Assembly: GCA_004799545.1 (NCBI GenBank)
Contig: SSMU01000011.1
Location: forward strand, 1 to 64,000
Reading direction: 5' to 3'
Source: Phenylobacterium sp.
GTDB taxonomy: Bacteria; Pseudomonadota; Alphaproteobacteria; Caulobacterales; Caulobacteraceae
DNA length: 64,000 bases
Shown: positions 45,166 to 56,184 of the stretch, piece by piece
Layout of the letters: every line of letters begins with the position of its first letter
Position numbering within the stretch: position 1 is the stretch's first letter
The notes under the pieces: model-generated
What the model was told of the DNA's origin: nothing
Databases searched by the model: none
The model's input: the letters and a program-made list of their open reading frames with translations, nothing else
Program-made: the position numbers and the translations under genes

Positions 45166-46668
45166 ATGAGCGAGGTGGGCGCAAAACTCCTGGAGCCGAG
45201 AGCGGTCGCGGCGGCCCTTGCCGCGCTGCTGCTGGCGAGTTGCGCGGCCGGGCCCGACTTCAAGAAACCCGCCCCGCCGACGGTCAGCAGCTACACGGCC
45301 CCGCCGGTCTCGACCACCGTCGCCACCCCGAACGTCACCGGCGGCGAGGCGCAGCGCTTTGCGAGCGGCGCGGATATCCCGGCCGATTGGTGGACCCTGT
45401 TCCACTCCAGGTCGCTCAACGACCTGGTCGAGGCGGCGCTGGTCAACAATCACGACCTGAAGGCGGCCCAGGCGGCGCTCGCCCAGGCGCACGAGACCAC
45501 GCTCGCGCAGCGCGGCGCCTACTTCCCGACCGTCACGGCCGGTTTTGCGGGGAGCCGCCAACGGACCCCGGATTCGCTCGCGCCGACACCCGCCACGAAC
45601 GCCACGCAATACAGCCTGTTCACCCCGCAGGTCAGTGTCGCCTACGCGCCCGATGTCTTCGGTCTCAATCGGCGGGGCACGGAGGCGGTGAAGGCGCAGG
45701 AGCAGGCGGCGCGGTTCCAGATGATCGCGGCGCAGCTGACCCTGACCTCCAACGTGGCGGTCGCGGCGATCCAGGACGCTTCGCTGCGGAGCCAGATCGA
45801 GGCCACGCGGGAGCTGATCGGGCTCAACACCAAGATCGTCGAGATCCTCAGGTACCAGCAGGCCAAGGGCTATTCGAGCGGCCTCGACGTCGCTGCCCAG
45901 GAGTCGCAGCTGGCGCAGGTCACCGCCGCCCTGCCGCCACTCTTGAAGCAGGCCGCGCAACAGCACGACCTGCTGGCGGTGCTGACCGGGCGATATCCGA
46001 GCGAAGCGCCCGCCGAGGACCTGGAGCTCTCCGGCCTGACCCTGCCGCAGGACCTGCCGCTCAGCCTGCCCTCGGTGCTGGTGGCGCAGCGTCCGGACGT
46101 CCGCCAGGCCGAGGCCAACATGCACGCCGCCAGCGCCCAGGTGGGGGTCGCGGCGGCCAACCGGCTGCCGAACATCCAGCTCACCGCCAACGCCGGCAGC
46201 ACGGCCCTGGCCATCGGCCAGGTGTTCGGCCCGGGGACCAGCTTCTGGGCGCTCGGCGCGGCCCTGACGGCGCCGATCTTCGACGGCGGGACGCTGAAGC
46301 ACCAGGAGGGGGCGGCCAAGGCGGCCTACGTCCAGGCGGCCGAGCAGTACCGCAGCACGGTGCTGACCGCCTTCCAGAACGTCGCCGACACGCTCACCGC
46401 CATCGAGCAGGACGCCGAGGCCCTGAAGGCCTCCGCCGCCGCGGCCGACGCCGCCAAGGTGACCCTCGAGCTGTCCCAGCGGCAGTGGCGCGACGGCTAC
46501 GCCAGCTATCTCACCCTGCTGAGCGCCGAGCAGGCCTATCAGCAGGCGCGCATCAACCTCGTGCAGGCGCAGGCCAATCGCTACGCCGACACCGCGGCCC
46601 TGTTCCAGGCGCTGGGCGGCGGCTGGTGGCGGCGCGCGGACCTGGCCAAGGACACCCATGCAGACTGA
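45166..46668 (+). CDS. NodT-family outer-membrane efflux lipoprotein (TolC-like)
   Basis: 500 residues from ATG 45166; ATG 45118 is in frame but would overlap the palindrome region and give an overlong signal. The lipobox is LLLASCAAGPDF. Two repeats of the outer-membrane efflux fold follow, with DWWTLFHSRSLNDLVEAAL near the start and LRQ-rich coiled stretches later. It forms the outer-membrane channel of a tripartite efflux pump with the next two genes, overlapping the adaptor gene by 11 bp. Confidence 0.92.
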   Translation: MSEVGAKLLEPRAVAAALAALLLASCAAGPDFKKPAPPTVSSYTAPPVSTTVATPNVTGGEAQRFASGADIPADWWTLFHSRSLNDLVEAALVNNHDLKAAQAALAQAHETTLAQRGAYFPTVTAGFAGSRQRTPDSLAPTPATNATQYSLFTPQVSVAYAPDVFGLNRRGTEAVKAQEQAARFQMIAAQLTLTSNVAVAAIQDASLRSQIEATRELIGLNTKIVEILRYQQAKGYSSGLDVAAQESQLAQVTAALPPLLKQAAQQHDLLAVLTGRYPSEAPAEDLELSGLTLPQDLPLSLPSVLVAQRPDVRQAEANMHAASAQVGVAAANRLPNIQLTANAGSTALAIGQVFGPGTSFWALGAALTAPIFDGGTLKHQEGAAKAAYVQAAEQYRSTVLTAFQNVADTLTAIEQDAEALKASAAAADAAKVTLELSQRQWRDGYASYLTLLSAEQAYQQARINLVQAQANRYADTAALFQALGGGWWRRADLAKDTHAD

Positions 46669-47827
46669 CCGGCCCTCAGGACAGCGCGGGCGCGCCGTTC
46701 CGCACGCCTTGGCGATGGTCGCCGCGCTGGCCCTGTTGGCGAGCTGCGGCGGCAAGCCCGACAGCGCGTCCCAGGCGGCCGCGACGACGCCGCGCAACGT
46801 GACCCTGACCCAGGCCCAACTGCAGCACATCCGCCTCTACACCGTGGCGGCCTCCAGCTACCGCAAGACCGTCGAGGCGAGCGGCGTCGTCGACTTCGAC
46901 AACGACCAGGCGACCAGCGTGCTGGCGCCCTTCTCCGGACCGGTGTCGCGGCTCCTGGTCGAGCCTGGCCAGAAGGTGGCGCGCGGCCAGGCCCTGGCGC
47001 TGGTCGATTCGCCCGACTTCTCGACGGCGGTGAGCACCTACGGCAAGGCGCTGGCGACGGCGCGGACGGCCCGGCGCGTCGCCGACGCGGACAAGGATCT
47101 GGTGCAGCACAACGGCGTCTCCCAGCGCGAAGAGCAGCAGGCGCAGACCGACGCCGCCAACGCCGAAGCCGACCGCGACGCCGCCGCCCAGGCCCTGGCC
47201 TCCCTTGGCCTCGATCCCAAGGCGATCGGCGCCATCCAGCCGGGCCGTCCGGCCGCGCGCGCCCAGGGCGCGATCCGCGCGCCGATCGCCGGCACGGTGG
47301 TTGAGAAGCTGATCAGCCCGGGCCAGCTGCTGCAGGCCGGAACCACGCCCGCCTTCACGGTCGCCAACCTCTCGCAGGTTTGGGTGATGGCCCAGGTCGC
47401 GACCTCTGACCTGCCGTCGATCAGCGTCGGCGATCCCGCGGAGGTGGAGACCGGCGTCGGGCCGAACACGCTCACCGGCGTGGTCACCAATGTGGCCGGC
47501 CTGGTGAATCCCGACACCCGCGCCGTGCTGACCCGCGTCTCGGTCGCCAATCCGGGTGAGGTGCTGAAGAAGCAGATGTATGTGCGCGTGCGGATCAGCG
47601 CGCGGCAGGCGAGCACGGGATTGCTGGTCCCGGTGTCGGCGATCCTGCGCGACGACGAGAACCTGGCGTTCGTCTATGTGGCCCAGGCTGACGGCAGCTT
47701 CGCGCGCCGCCACGTGACGCTCGGCGACCGCAGCGGCGACCAGTACGTCATCCCTGCGGGCCTGCAGGCCGGCGATCGTGTGGTGGTGGACGGCGGTCTC
47801 TTCGTCCAGTTCATGCAGAGCCAGTGA
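46658..47827 (+). CDS. RND efflux periplasmic adaptor (CusB/CzcB-like)
   Basis: 389 residues. A lipobox LLASCGGK follows the signal. The adaptor shows the lipoyl half-motif GPVSRLLVEPGQKVARGQAL, cut here to SRLLVEPGQKVARGQAL, then a helical hairpin with repeated Ala/Gln and the return half-motif IRAPIAGTVVEKLI. It ends with a beta-barrel and MP domain. The HlyD/CusB class fits an export pump of the heavy-metal type. It overlaps the inner-membrane pump gene by 4 bp. Confidence 0.92.
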   Translation: MQTDRPSGQRGRAVPHALAMVAALALLASCGGKPDSASQAAATTPRNVTLTQAQLQHIRLYTVAASSYRKTVEASGVVDFDNDQATSVLAPFSGPVSRLLVEPGQKVARGQALALVDSPDFSTAVSTYGKALATARTARRVADADKDLVQHNGVSQREEQQAQTDAANAEADRDAAAQALASLGLDPKAIGAIQPGRPAARAQGAIRAPIAGTVVEKLISPGQLLQAGTTPAFTVANLSQVWVMAQVATSDLPSISVGDPAEVETGVGPNTLTGVVTNVAGLVNPDTRAVLTRVSVANPGEVLKKQMYVRVRISARQASTGLLVPVSAILRDDENLAFVYVAQADGSFARRHVTLGDRSGDQYVIPAGLQAGDRVVVDGGLFVQFMQSQ

Positions 47828-50800
47828 GCGAGCCCCCGCTCCCTCCGGCCGGGCCGCCGCCCGGCTCCGACGCGGGCTCGGCGATCAACCGCGTCGTCGG
47901 CGTGGCGCTGCGCCAGCCGTTCCTGATTGTCATGCTGACGGTCATCCTGGCCGTGGCTGGGGTCTGGTCGCTGCAGCGATTGCCGGTCGACGCCTATCCC
48001 GACCTTTCGCCGCCGATGGTTGAGGTGATCACCCAATGGCCGGGCCATGCGGCCGAGGAGGTCGAGCGGCTGATCACCGTGCCGATCGAGAACGGCCTGA
48101 ACGGCATCCCCGACACCACGGTCTCGCGCTCGACGTCGCTCTACGGCCTGTCGGACGTGACGCTCACCTTCAACGACGGCGCGGACCGGCTACAGGCCCG
48201 CCAGGAGGCGTTCAACCGGCTGGGCGACCTCGGCCTGCCGTCCGGCGTCACGCCCTCGGTCTCGCCCCTGACTTCGCCTTCCGGCCTGATCTATCGCTAC
48301 GTCCTGCAGAGCCCCGACCGCTCACCCATGGAGCTGAAGAGCTTCGAGGACTGGGTGATCGAGCCGCAGTTCCGCTCGGTCGAGGGGGTCGCCGACGACA
48401 GCGGCTTCGGCGGCGGGACCATGCAGTACCAGGTGATGTTCGACCCGGTGAAGCTGGCCGGCGCCGGGCTCTCGATCAAGCAGGCCGAGGCTTCGATCGC
48501 CGCCAACAACTCCAACGCGGGCGGCGGCTTCTATTCGCAGGGCGGCCAGTTCTACTACGTGCGCGGCGTCGGGCGGCTGGTGACGCCGGACGACATCGGC
48601 AATGTCGTGCTGGGCGTCCACGCCGGCGTCCCGGTCCTGGTGAAGGACGTGGGCCGCGTGGCCATCGGTATCGCCCCGCGCCTGGGCGAATTCGGCTTCC
48701 AGAAGCAGGACGACGCCGTCGAGGGCGTGATCCTGCTGCGGACCGGCGACAAGACCCAGGACGTGCTGAAGCGGGTCGAGGCCAAGACTGCCGACCTCAA
48801 TGCCCACGTCCTGCCGAAGGACGTCAAGATCGTGCCGTTCTACGACCGGACGGACCTCATCAAGCTCACCACACGGATCGTCGAGGACAACCTGCTCCGC
48901 GGCATGGTGCTGGTGATCGTGGTGCTGATCTTCTTTCTCTACGACGTCCGCGCGGGCCTGATCGTGGCGGCCACCATCCCCTTGGCCCTGCTCTTCGCCT
49001 TCACCTGCCTGAACCTGCAGAAGGCCTCGGCCAACCTACTCTCAATCGGGGCCATCGACTTCGGCATCCTGGTGGATGGGGCGGTGGTCATGGTCGAGAA
49101 CATCTTCCGTCAGCTCGCGCTCCGCCCCGCCGGCGCGCCGCTCAGCGTGAGGGACGTGATCCGCGACGCCGCCTCGGAGGTCGACCGGCCGCTGGTGTTC
49201 GCCGTGGCCGTGATCGTGGTGGGTTTCCTGCCGATCTACGTCCTGGCGGGACCGTCGGGCATCCTCTTCCGCCCCATGGCCAGCACCATGATCTTCGCCC
49301 TGGTGGGCGCAACGGCCGTGACGCTCACCCTGCTGCCGGTGCTCTGCGCCTGGTTCATGCGCAACGGCGTCCGCGAGCGGCGCAACCGGATCTTCGAGTG
49401 GATGCGCGACCGCTATACGGTGGGCCTGGACGCCTGCCTCGAGCGGCCACGCCTCGTGGTCGCCGCCTGCGCCGCCCTGTTCGTCGGCGCTCTGCTGCTG
49501 ATCACGGCGGTGGGCGGAGAGTTCATGCCGAAGCTCGACGAAGGCGCGCTCTGGGTCCGCGCGACCATGCCCTCGACCATCTCCTTCGAGGAGTCGGCCA
49601 AGATCGCTCCCCAGATCCGGCAGATCCTGACCTCGTTTCCCGAGGTGACGGTGGTGGGCTCCGAGCTCGGCCGGCCGGACGACGGCACCGACGCCACCGG
49701 CTTCTTCAACGTCGAGTTCTACGTGGGGCTGAAGCCCTATGGCGACTGGCGCGGGCCCTATCGCACCAAGCCCGAGCTGATCGCCGCGATCGACAAGAAG
49801 CTGCAAGCCTTCCCCGGGATCACCTTCAACTACACCCAGCCGGCCGAGGACGCCGTGGACGAGGCCGAGACCGGGCTGAAGAGCGCCCTCGCCGTGAAGG
49901 TGTTCGGGCCGGACCTGCAGACGCTGGAGGCCAAGGGCAAGGCGATCGAGCAGGTGCTGCAGCATGTCCGCGGCGTCCACGACGTGACCCTGGTGCACGA
50001 GCTCGGCCAGCCCAGCCTCTCGATCAAGATCGACCGGGAAAAGATCGCCCGCTACGGCCTCAACGTCGACGATATCAACGGCCTGATCGAGGCGGCGATC
50101 GGCGGTGACGTGGCGACCCAGGTGGTGCAGGGCGAGAAGCAGTTCGACCTCGTCGTACGCCTCGACAAGGCCTACCGCGACACCCCCGAGGCGATCTCCA
50201 ACATCCTCGTGGCGACGCCCGGCGGCCAGCAGCTGCCGCTCAAGGAGTTCGCCGACATCCAGGTGACCAACGGCGCCTCGTTCATCTACCGGGAGAATAA
50301 CTCGCGCTACATCGGGGTGCAGTTCTCGGTGGAGGGCCGCGACCTGGCCAGCGCCGTCCAGGACGCGATCGGCCAGGTGAACGCCCAGGTGGGGCTGCCG
50401 CAGGGCTACCACGCCGACTGGGGCGGCGATTACAAGGAATATACGGCTTCACGCGACCAGCTGAAGCTGATCGCACCGCTGACGCTGTTCCTGATCTTCC
50501 TGCTGCTCTTCGCGCTCTATGGGAACTTCAAGTTCCCGCTGATCACCCTGCTGGGCGTCCTGCTGTCGGCGCCGGCGGGCGCGGTGGCGGCGCTGTGGGC
50601 GACCGGCACGCCGCTCTCGGCGTCCTCGGAGATCGGGTTCCTGGCCCTGATCGGCGTCGCGGTGCAGACGGCGGTCGTCTACATCTCCTACGTCAACGAG
50701 CTTCGGCTGGGCGGGACGCCGCTTAAGGAGGCGGTTCGGGAGGGCGCGATCCTGCGCTTCCGGGCGATCGTCATCGCGGCCCTGGTGGCCGCGCTCGGCC

Positions 50801-50961
50801 TGCTGCCGGCCGCGATGGCCACCGGCGTGGGAACCGACACCCAGCGCCCCTTCGCCCTGGTGATCGTCTCGGGCCTGCTCGTCTGCCTCCTGGTCATCAT
50901 CTTCCTGATGCCGGTGCTCTACGTGCTGGTGGCCCGACCCGACGACCGGCTGCAGGTCTAG
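47824..50961 (+). CDS. HME-RND inner-membrane efflux pump (CusA/CzcA-like)
   Basis: 1045 residues from a GTG that overlaps the adaptor stop (GTGA). Twelve transmembrane helices and two large periplasmic loops are seen. The fourth helix carries GAIDFGILVDGAVVMVEN, with the Asp, Asp and Glu residues characteristic of heavy-metal (HME) RND pumps such as CzcA and CusA. It uses the proton gradient to expel divalent or monovalent metal ions. The precise metal is not decided by the sequence alone. Confidence 0.93.
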   Translation: MSEPPLPPAGPPPGSDAGSAINRVVGVALRQPFLIVMLTVILAVAGVWSLQRLPVDAYPDLSPPMVEVITQWPGHAAEEVERLITVPIENGLNGIPDTTVSRSTSLYGLSDVTLTFNDGADRLQARQEAFNRLGDLGLPSGVTPSVSPLTSPSGLIYRYVLQSPDRSPMELKSFEDWVIEPQFRSVEGVADDSGFGGGTMQYQVMFDPVKLAGAGLSIKQAEASIAANNSNAGGGFYSQGGQFYYVRGVGRLVTPDDIGNVVLGVHAGVPVLVKDVGRVAIGIAPRLGEFGFQKQDDAVEGVILLRTGDKTQDVLKRVEAKTADLNAHVLPKDVKIVPFYDRTDLIKLTTRIVEDNLLRGMVLVIVVLIFFLYDVRAGLIVAATIPLALLFAFTCLNLQKASANLLSIGAIDFGILVDGAVVMVENIFRQLALRPAGAPLSVRDVIRDAASEVDRPLVFAVAVIVVGFLPIYVLAGPSGILFRPMASTMIFALVGATAVTLTLLPVLCAWFMRNGVRERRNRIFEWMRDRYTVGLDACLERPRLVVAACAALFVGALLLITAVGGEFMPKLDEGALWVRATMPSTISFEESAKIAPQIRQILTSFPEVTVVGSELGRPDDGTDATGFFNVEFYVGLKPYGDWRGPYRTKPELIAAIDKKLQAFPGITFNYTQPAEDAVDEAETGLKSALAVKVFGPDLQTLEAKGKAIEQVLQHVRGVHDVTLVHELGQPSLSIKIDREKIARYGLNVDDINGLIEAAIGGDVATQVVQGEKQFDLVVRLDKAYRDTPEAISNILVATPGGQQLPLKEFADIQVTNGASFIYRENNSRYIGVQFSVEGRDLASAVQDAIGQVNAQVGLPQGYHADWGGDYKEYTASRDQLKLIAPLTLFLIFLLLFALYGNFKFPLITLLGVLLSAPAGAVAALWATGTPLSASSEIGFLALIGVAVQTAVVYISYVNELRLGGTPLKEAVREGAILRFRAIVIAALVAALGLLPAAMATGVGTDTQRPFALVIVSGLLVCLLVIIFLMPVLYVLVARPDDRLQV

Positions 50962-50968
50962 AGGTCCG

Positions 50969-51151
50969 CTAGCGCCGTTTGCCGAGCTCGGCGGCGATGT
51001 CCTTGGTCAACCGGCCGACCTTCCGATGGGCGGCGGTGATCTGGTCGCGGGTCACGCCCCAGCGCTTCATCCAGTACTCGACGGCCTTGCGCTCGGAGAG
51101 ATCCAGCCGCTCCTTGTCGATGAAGCCGCGCTTGTCCTTGAGACCGGCCAT
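50969..51151 (-). CDS. DUF3606-family small protein
   Basis: 60 residues. Charged helix: DKERLDLSERKAVEYWMKRW, then GVTRDQITAAHRKVG, which is the DUF3606 core. Such proteins are common stress-associated small proteins without known function. It ends 7 bp from the RND pump stop on the other strand. Confidence 0.86.
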   Translation of the reverse strand: MAGLKDKRGFIDKERLDLSERKAVEYWMKRWGVTRDQITAAHRKVGRLTKDIAAELGKRR

Positions 51152-51219
51152 GGGTCCTCCCGCTGTCGTGCGCCGAGCCTAACGCGAAAGCGGCTCCGGA
51201 GGGATAGCGGCCGCGGCGC

Positions 51220-52182
51220 TCAATGCCAGCTGGTGGCCAGCACCTGCAGGATCGCCGGCCCGATCAGGATCACGAACAGCGGCGGCAGGATGAACATGAT
51301 CATCGGCACCGTCAGGGTGGCCGGGAGGCGCGCGGCCTTCTCCTCGGCCTTCATCATCCGGGTGTCGCGGAACTCGCTGGACAGCATGCGCAGGGCCTGG
51401 GCCAGCGGCGTGCCGTACTTCTCGGTCTGGACGAGGGTGCTGACCAGGCCGCGGACGTCCGGGGTCCCCACCCGGCGGACCAGGTTGTGCAGGGCGTCGC
51501 GGCGATCGGGCAAGAAGCCGAGCTCGATGGCGGTGAGGCCGAGCTCGTCAGCCATCTCCGGCGAACTGCCGCCGATCTCGCGGGCCACCCGGGTGACCGC
51601 GGCGTCGAGGCTCAAGCCCGCCTCGGCGCAGATCACGAACAGGTCCAGGGCGTCCGGCAGCGCCTTCTGGATCTTCTGGCGTCGCTTGGCGATGGCGTTC
51701 TTGAGGAGCAGCGTCGGCAGGTAGGCGCCGGCGACGATGCCGGCCGCAGTGACCAGCATGCGGAACAGCTGGTCGGTGCGGTGGAAGATGGCCGGCGCGA
51801 AGAGGTAGGCGAGCACCCCGATCAGGAAGGGGCTCGCCAGCCTCAGGGTCAGGAACACGGTCACCGCGTCGCGCGAACGCCAGCCGGCCTGCGCCAACTG
51901 ATCGGCGACGGTCTTGGATTCCGCCGTGCGGTCGAGCTTCAGCCGGCCCAGCACCACCCGGGCCACGCCGATCGACTGGCGGCGGTTCGCCCGCCGGAGA
52001 CTGAGGCGGGCGGTGCGCAGCTCGGTGCGGCGACGGGCGTGGTCGCGGGCGCGGGCGGCCAGCAGGTCCTTCGGCGACAGGGCGCGCATCACCGACAGGA
52101 TGGTCAGGAAGTTGGCGACACCCACCACCAGCCCCAGCACCAGGCCGCCATGCGATCCGAACAGGGACGACGGCAGGATCAT
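51220..52182 (-). CDS. tadC: TadC-like inner-membrane pilus protein (T2SSF domain)
   Basis: 320 residues with several hydrophobic helices. The T2SSF domain contains LPDALDLFVICAEAGLSLDAA and ends in a C-terminal membrane helix (IMFILPPLFVILIGPAIL). It pairs with TadB in the inner-membrane platform of the Tad/Flp pilus. Start ATG 52182 overlaps tadB by 4 bp. It is the last gene of the minus-strand pilus operon. Confidence 0.93.
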   Translation of the reverse strand: MILPSSLFGSHGGLVLGLVVGVANFLTILSVMRALSPKDLLAARARDHARRRTELRTARLSLRRANRRQSIGVARVVLGRLKLDRTAESKTVADQLAQAGWRSRDAVTVFLTLRLASPFLIGVLAYLFAPAIFHRTDQLFRMLVTAAGIVAGAYLPTLLLKNAIAKRRQKIQKALPDALDLFVICAEAGLSLDAAVTRVAREIGGSSPEMADELGLTAIELGFLPDRRDALHNLVRRVGTPDVRGLVSTLVQTEKYGTPLAQALRMLSSEFRDTRMMKAEEKAARLPATLTVPMIMFILPPLFVILIGPAILQVLATSWH

Positions 52183-53134
52183 ATCTCGAACCGCGTCATC
52201 TTGCGCATGACCAGGCCGCCGACCGCCAGGCTGACGGTCGCCCCGGCCAGCATCATCCGCCCCATCGGATTGGTGAACAGGTGGCTGATGTAGTCGCCGC
52301 TGAACAGGTACATGAGCAGCATCATCACCAGCGGCAGGCAGCCGAGAATCAGGCCGCTGGCGGTGGCCTCGGAGGCCATGGCCTTGATCTTCAGCCGCAT
52401 CTGCTGGCGGCGCCTGAGGATCTGCTCCAGGTTCTCCAGGGTCTCGGCGAGGTTGCCGCCGGTCTCGCGCTGGACCGACAGGCTGATCACCAGGAAGTTG
52501 AACTCCGGCAGGCCGATCCGCTTGGCGGCTTGCCAGAAGGCGGCCTCCAGCGACAGGCCGAGGCGCACCTGATCGGCGACGCGGCGGAACTCCTCGCCGA
52601 CCGGGTCGGCGATCTCGCGGCCGACCACGCCGACGGTCTCGCCCACCGGCAGGCCGGCGCGCAGGCCGCGGACGATCAGGCCGATCGCCTCGGGGAACAG
52701 CTTGAGGAACTTGCCCCGCCGGCGCGCCATCAAGAGGCCGACCGCCACGTGCGGCAGCCAGATCCCCATGCCGGCCGCTTCCAGCAGCGCCATCAGGGGT
52801 GGCGCGCGCAGCGCCATGCAGATCAGGGCGCTGACGACCATCACGCCGAGCGAGGCGGCGCCATACTGGGTGAAGGTGATGGCGTGGCCGGTCGCCTCCA
52901 GCCGCACCTGCAGGGCGGCCGGGCGGGGCAGCAGGCGGCGCACGAGGTCGTCGAAGGAGCCTTCGGAGGCCTGGCGCAGGGCGCGCTCGGCCTTGGCCTT
53001 GGGGTCGGTGGTGTCGATGGCCAGCGCGCGGGCGCGCTTCACCAGCCGGCCGCGGCCCGCCGGGCGCGGGTCGAACGCCGCCGCGGCCATGACGCCCGCT
53101 CCGCCCAGCGCGACCAGGAGCATCAGGGGCGGCA

Positions 53135-53135
<1 letters not shown>
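52179..53135 (-). CDS. tadB: TadB-like inner-membrane pilus protein (T2SSF domain)
   Basis: 318 residues. The signature is LFPEAIGLIVRGLRAGLPVGE, then ERQETGG-type loop (VQRETGGNLAETLENLEQILRRRQ, the family hallmark), with hydrophobic helices at both ends. Forms the platform with TadC and couples to the CpaF ATPase. The ATG overlaps the cpaF stop by one base, and the gene overlaps tadC by 4 bp. Confidence 0.94.
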
Positions 53136-54589
<1,454 letters not shown>

Positions 54590-54591
54590 GG

Positions 54592-55809
54592 CTAGCGCCC
54601 CAGCACGCGCTTGAGCCAGGAGGCCGGCTCGGCCGCCTCGATGGGCGCGTCGTCGGCGTCGGCCAGGCGCGCGGTCAGGCGGCGGAGCTCGACGGCGAGC
54701 GGCCCCTTGCCGGCGGCCTCCAGCAGGGGCTTGGCCTGCTCGGCGGCGGCCTCGGCCGCCTTGGCGTCGGTCGGGGCGGCGAAGGCCAGCGGCGCGCCAA
54801 GGCCACGGGCGAACTCGGCCTGCGGCAGCTCGGCGAGCGTCCCGCCCACCCGGTTGCCGACGATCAGCACATTGCCGGCGGGGCGCAGCGTCTTCAGGAG
54901 GCGCGCCAGGCGCTGGGCGTCGCGCATGGCGGGCAGGCTGAGGTCGGTGACCACCACCACGACGTCGGCGCGGGTCAGCACCTCGCGCGCCGCCCGGTCG
55001 ATGCGCCGGGGCACGTCCACCACCACGGCGTCGCAGGCGTCGTTCATCGACGCCAGCAGGGCCTGCAGGGCGGCGGGCGAAACCTCGGTGTCGTCTTCCA
55101 GCGGCTCCTCGGCGCCCAGGATGCGGAACTGGTCGCCGGCGTGGGTCATGGCCGAGGAGACCAGCAGGCTGTCGATCCGCTCGGGATTGGCCAGGATCTC
55201 GCGCAGGCCGCGGCCCGGCTCCAGGTCGAGGCTGAGGGCGGCGGCGCCGAACTGCAGGTCGAGGTCCAGGAGCACGGTGCGCTTGCCATGCTCGTTGGCC
55301 AGGCTCCAGGCGGCGGAGACCGCCAGGCTGGTGGTCCCCACCCCGCCGCGGGCGCCCACGAAGGCGTAGACGCGGGCGGCGCCGGCGGGATCGGGCGCAG
55401 CCGCCTCGACCTGCTGGGCGCGGCGCAGGGCGTCGACCAGGGCCTCCGCGGAGACCGGCTTCACCAGGTATTCGCTCACCCCCATGCGCATCAGGGCGCG
55501 ATAGAGGCCGATGTCGTTGGTCCGGCCGAGCGCCAGCACCTTGGTGTGCGGCTCGCAGAGCTCGGCGAGGGCGTCCAGGTCGGCAATCGGGTCGAGGCTG
55601 TCGCTGACGTCGACCAGCAGGATGGCCGGCGAGGCCATTTCCTTCAGCGCCTCCTGGGCGGCCGCCGCGCCGCCGTCGCGGACCCGCGCGGCGGGCCAGC
55701 CGAACTGGGCGGCGGCCTGGCGCACGGCCTCGCGGGTCACCTCGTCGGCGATCGTGGCGAAGAAGGCGGGGGCGGGATCGCGGCGGTTGGCGGAGAGCGG
55801 CAGGGCCAT
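54592..55809 (-). CDS. cpaE: CpaE/TadZ polar pilus-locating ATPase-like protein
   Basis: 405 residues from ATG 55809 (GTG 55815 overlaps the cpaD stop and is an alternative). The N-terminal receiver-like part has a region resembling SPAILLVDVSDS, then the ParA/MinD-type deviant Walker A FVGARGGVGTTSLA. CpaE anchors the pilus machinery at the pole. Adjacent to cpaF and cpaD. Confidence 0.93.
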   Translation of the reverse strand: MALPLSANRRDPAPAFFATIADEVTREAVRQAAAQFGWPAARVRDGGAAAAQEALKEMASPAILLVDVSDSLDPIADLDALAELCEPHTKVLALGRTNDIGLYRALMRMGVSEYLVKPVSAEALVDALRRAQQVEAAAPDPAGAARVYAFVGARGGVGTTSLAVSAAWSLANEHGKRTVLLDLDLQFGAAALSLDLEPGRGLREILANPERIDSLLVSSAMTHAGDQFRILGAEEPLEDDTEVSPAALQALLASMNDACDAVVVDVPRRIDRAAREVLTRADVVVVVTDLSLPAMRDAQRLARLLKTLRPAGNVLIVGNRVGGTLAELPQAEFARGLGAPLAFAAPTDAKAAEAAAEQAKPLLEAAGKGPLAVELRRLTARLADADDAPIEAAEPASWLKRVLGR

Positions 55810-55811
55810 GG

Positions 55812-56180
55812 TCACTTGCCCGTGTCGATCTTGCCTTCGACCAGCAGGGGCTGCTGGGCGTGGCCGTCGGATCCGAGCGGCTTGACCACGCCCAACCGGT
55901 ACCGGGCGGCGGCCGCGATGGCGGCGTCGCCCTGCGCGGGCGTGGGCGTGACACCGCGATCCAGGTCGCGCAGATCGGCGATCATGGCCCTCAGGTTCGC
56001 CTCGGTGGCGCAGCCGAACGGCAGCATGGGATCCTGGCCGGAGCGATCCAGCGGCGCGCCGCAGCCGGGCCAGCGCGGCGCAGGGGTGGGGGGTGCGGGC
56101 TGGGCGGCGGCCGCGCCGGCGAGCGCGGCGGCGATCGTCAGGCCCGTCAGCAGGTGGCCGGTGGCTTTCGAGATCACCAT
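55812..56180 (-). CDS. cpaD: Short CpaD-like pilus protein
   Basis: 122 residues from ATG 56180, far shorter than the usual near-200-residue CpaD. A Sec-type signal (TGLTIAAALAGAAAAQ) shows no lipobox Cys. The characteristic core is retained: PFGCATEANLRAMIADLRDL, then TPAQGDAAIAAAARYRLG. The missing part is the N-terminal domain. CpaD is needed for secretin and pilus assembly in Caulobacter. Either the family has a short form here or function has shifted. Confidence 0.75.
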   Translation of the reverse strand: MVISKATGHLLTGLTIAAALAGAAAAQPAPPTPAPRWPGCGAPLDRSGQDPMLPFGCATEANLRAMIADLRDLDRGVTPTPAQGDAAIAAAARYRLGVVKPLGSDGHAQQPLLVEGKIDTGK

Positions 56181-56184
56181 GAGG

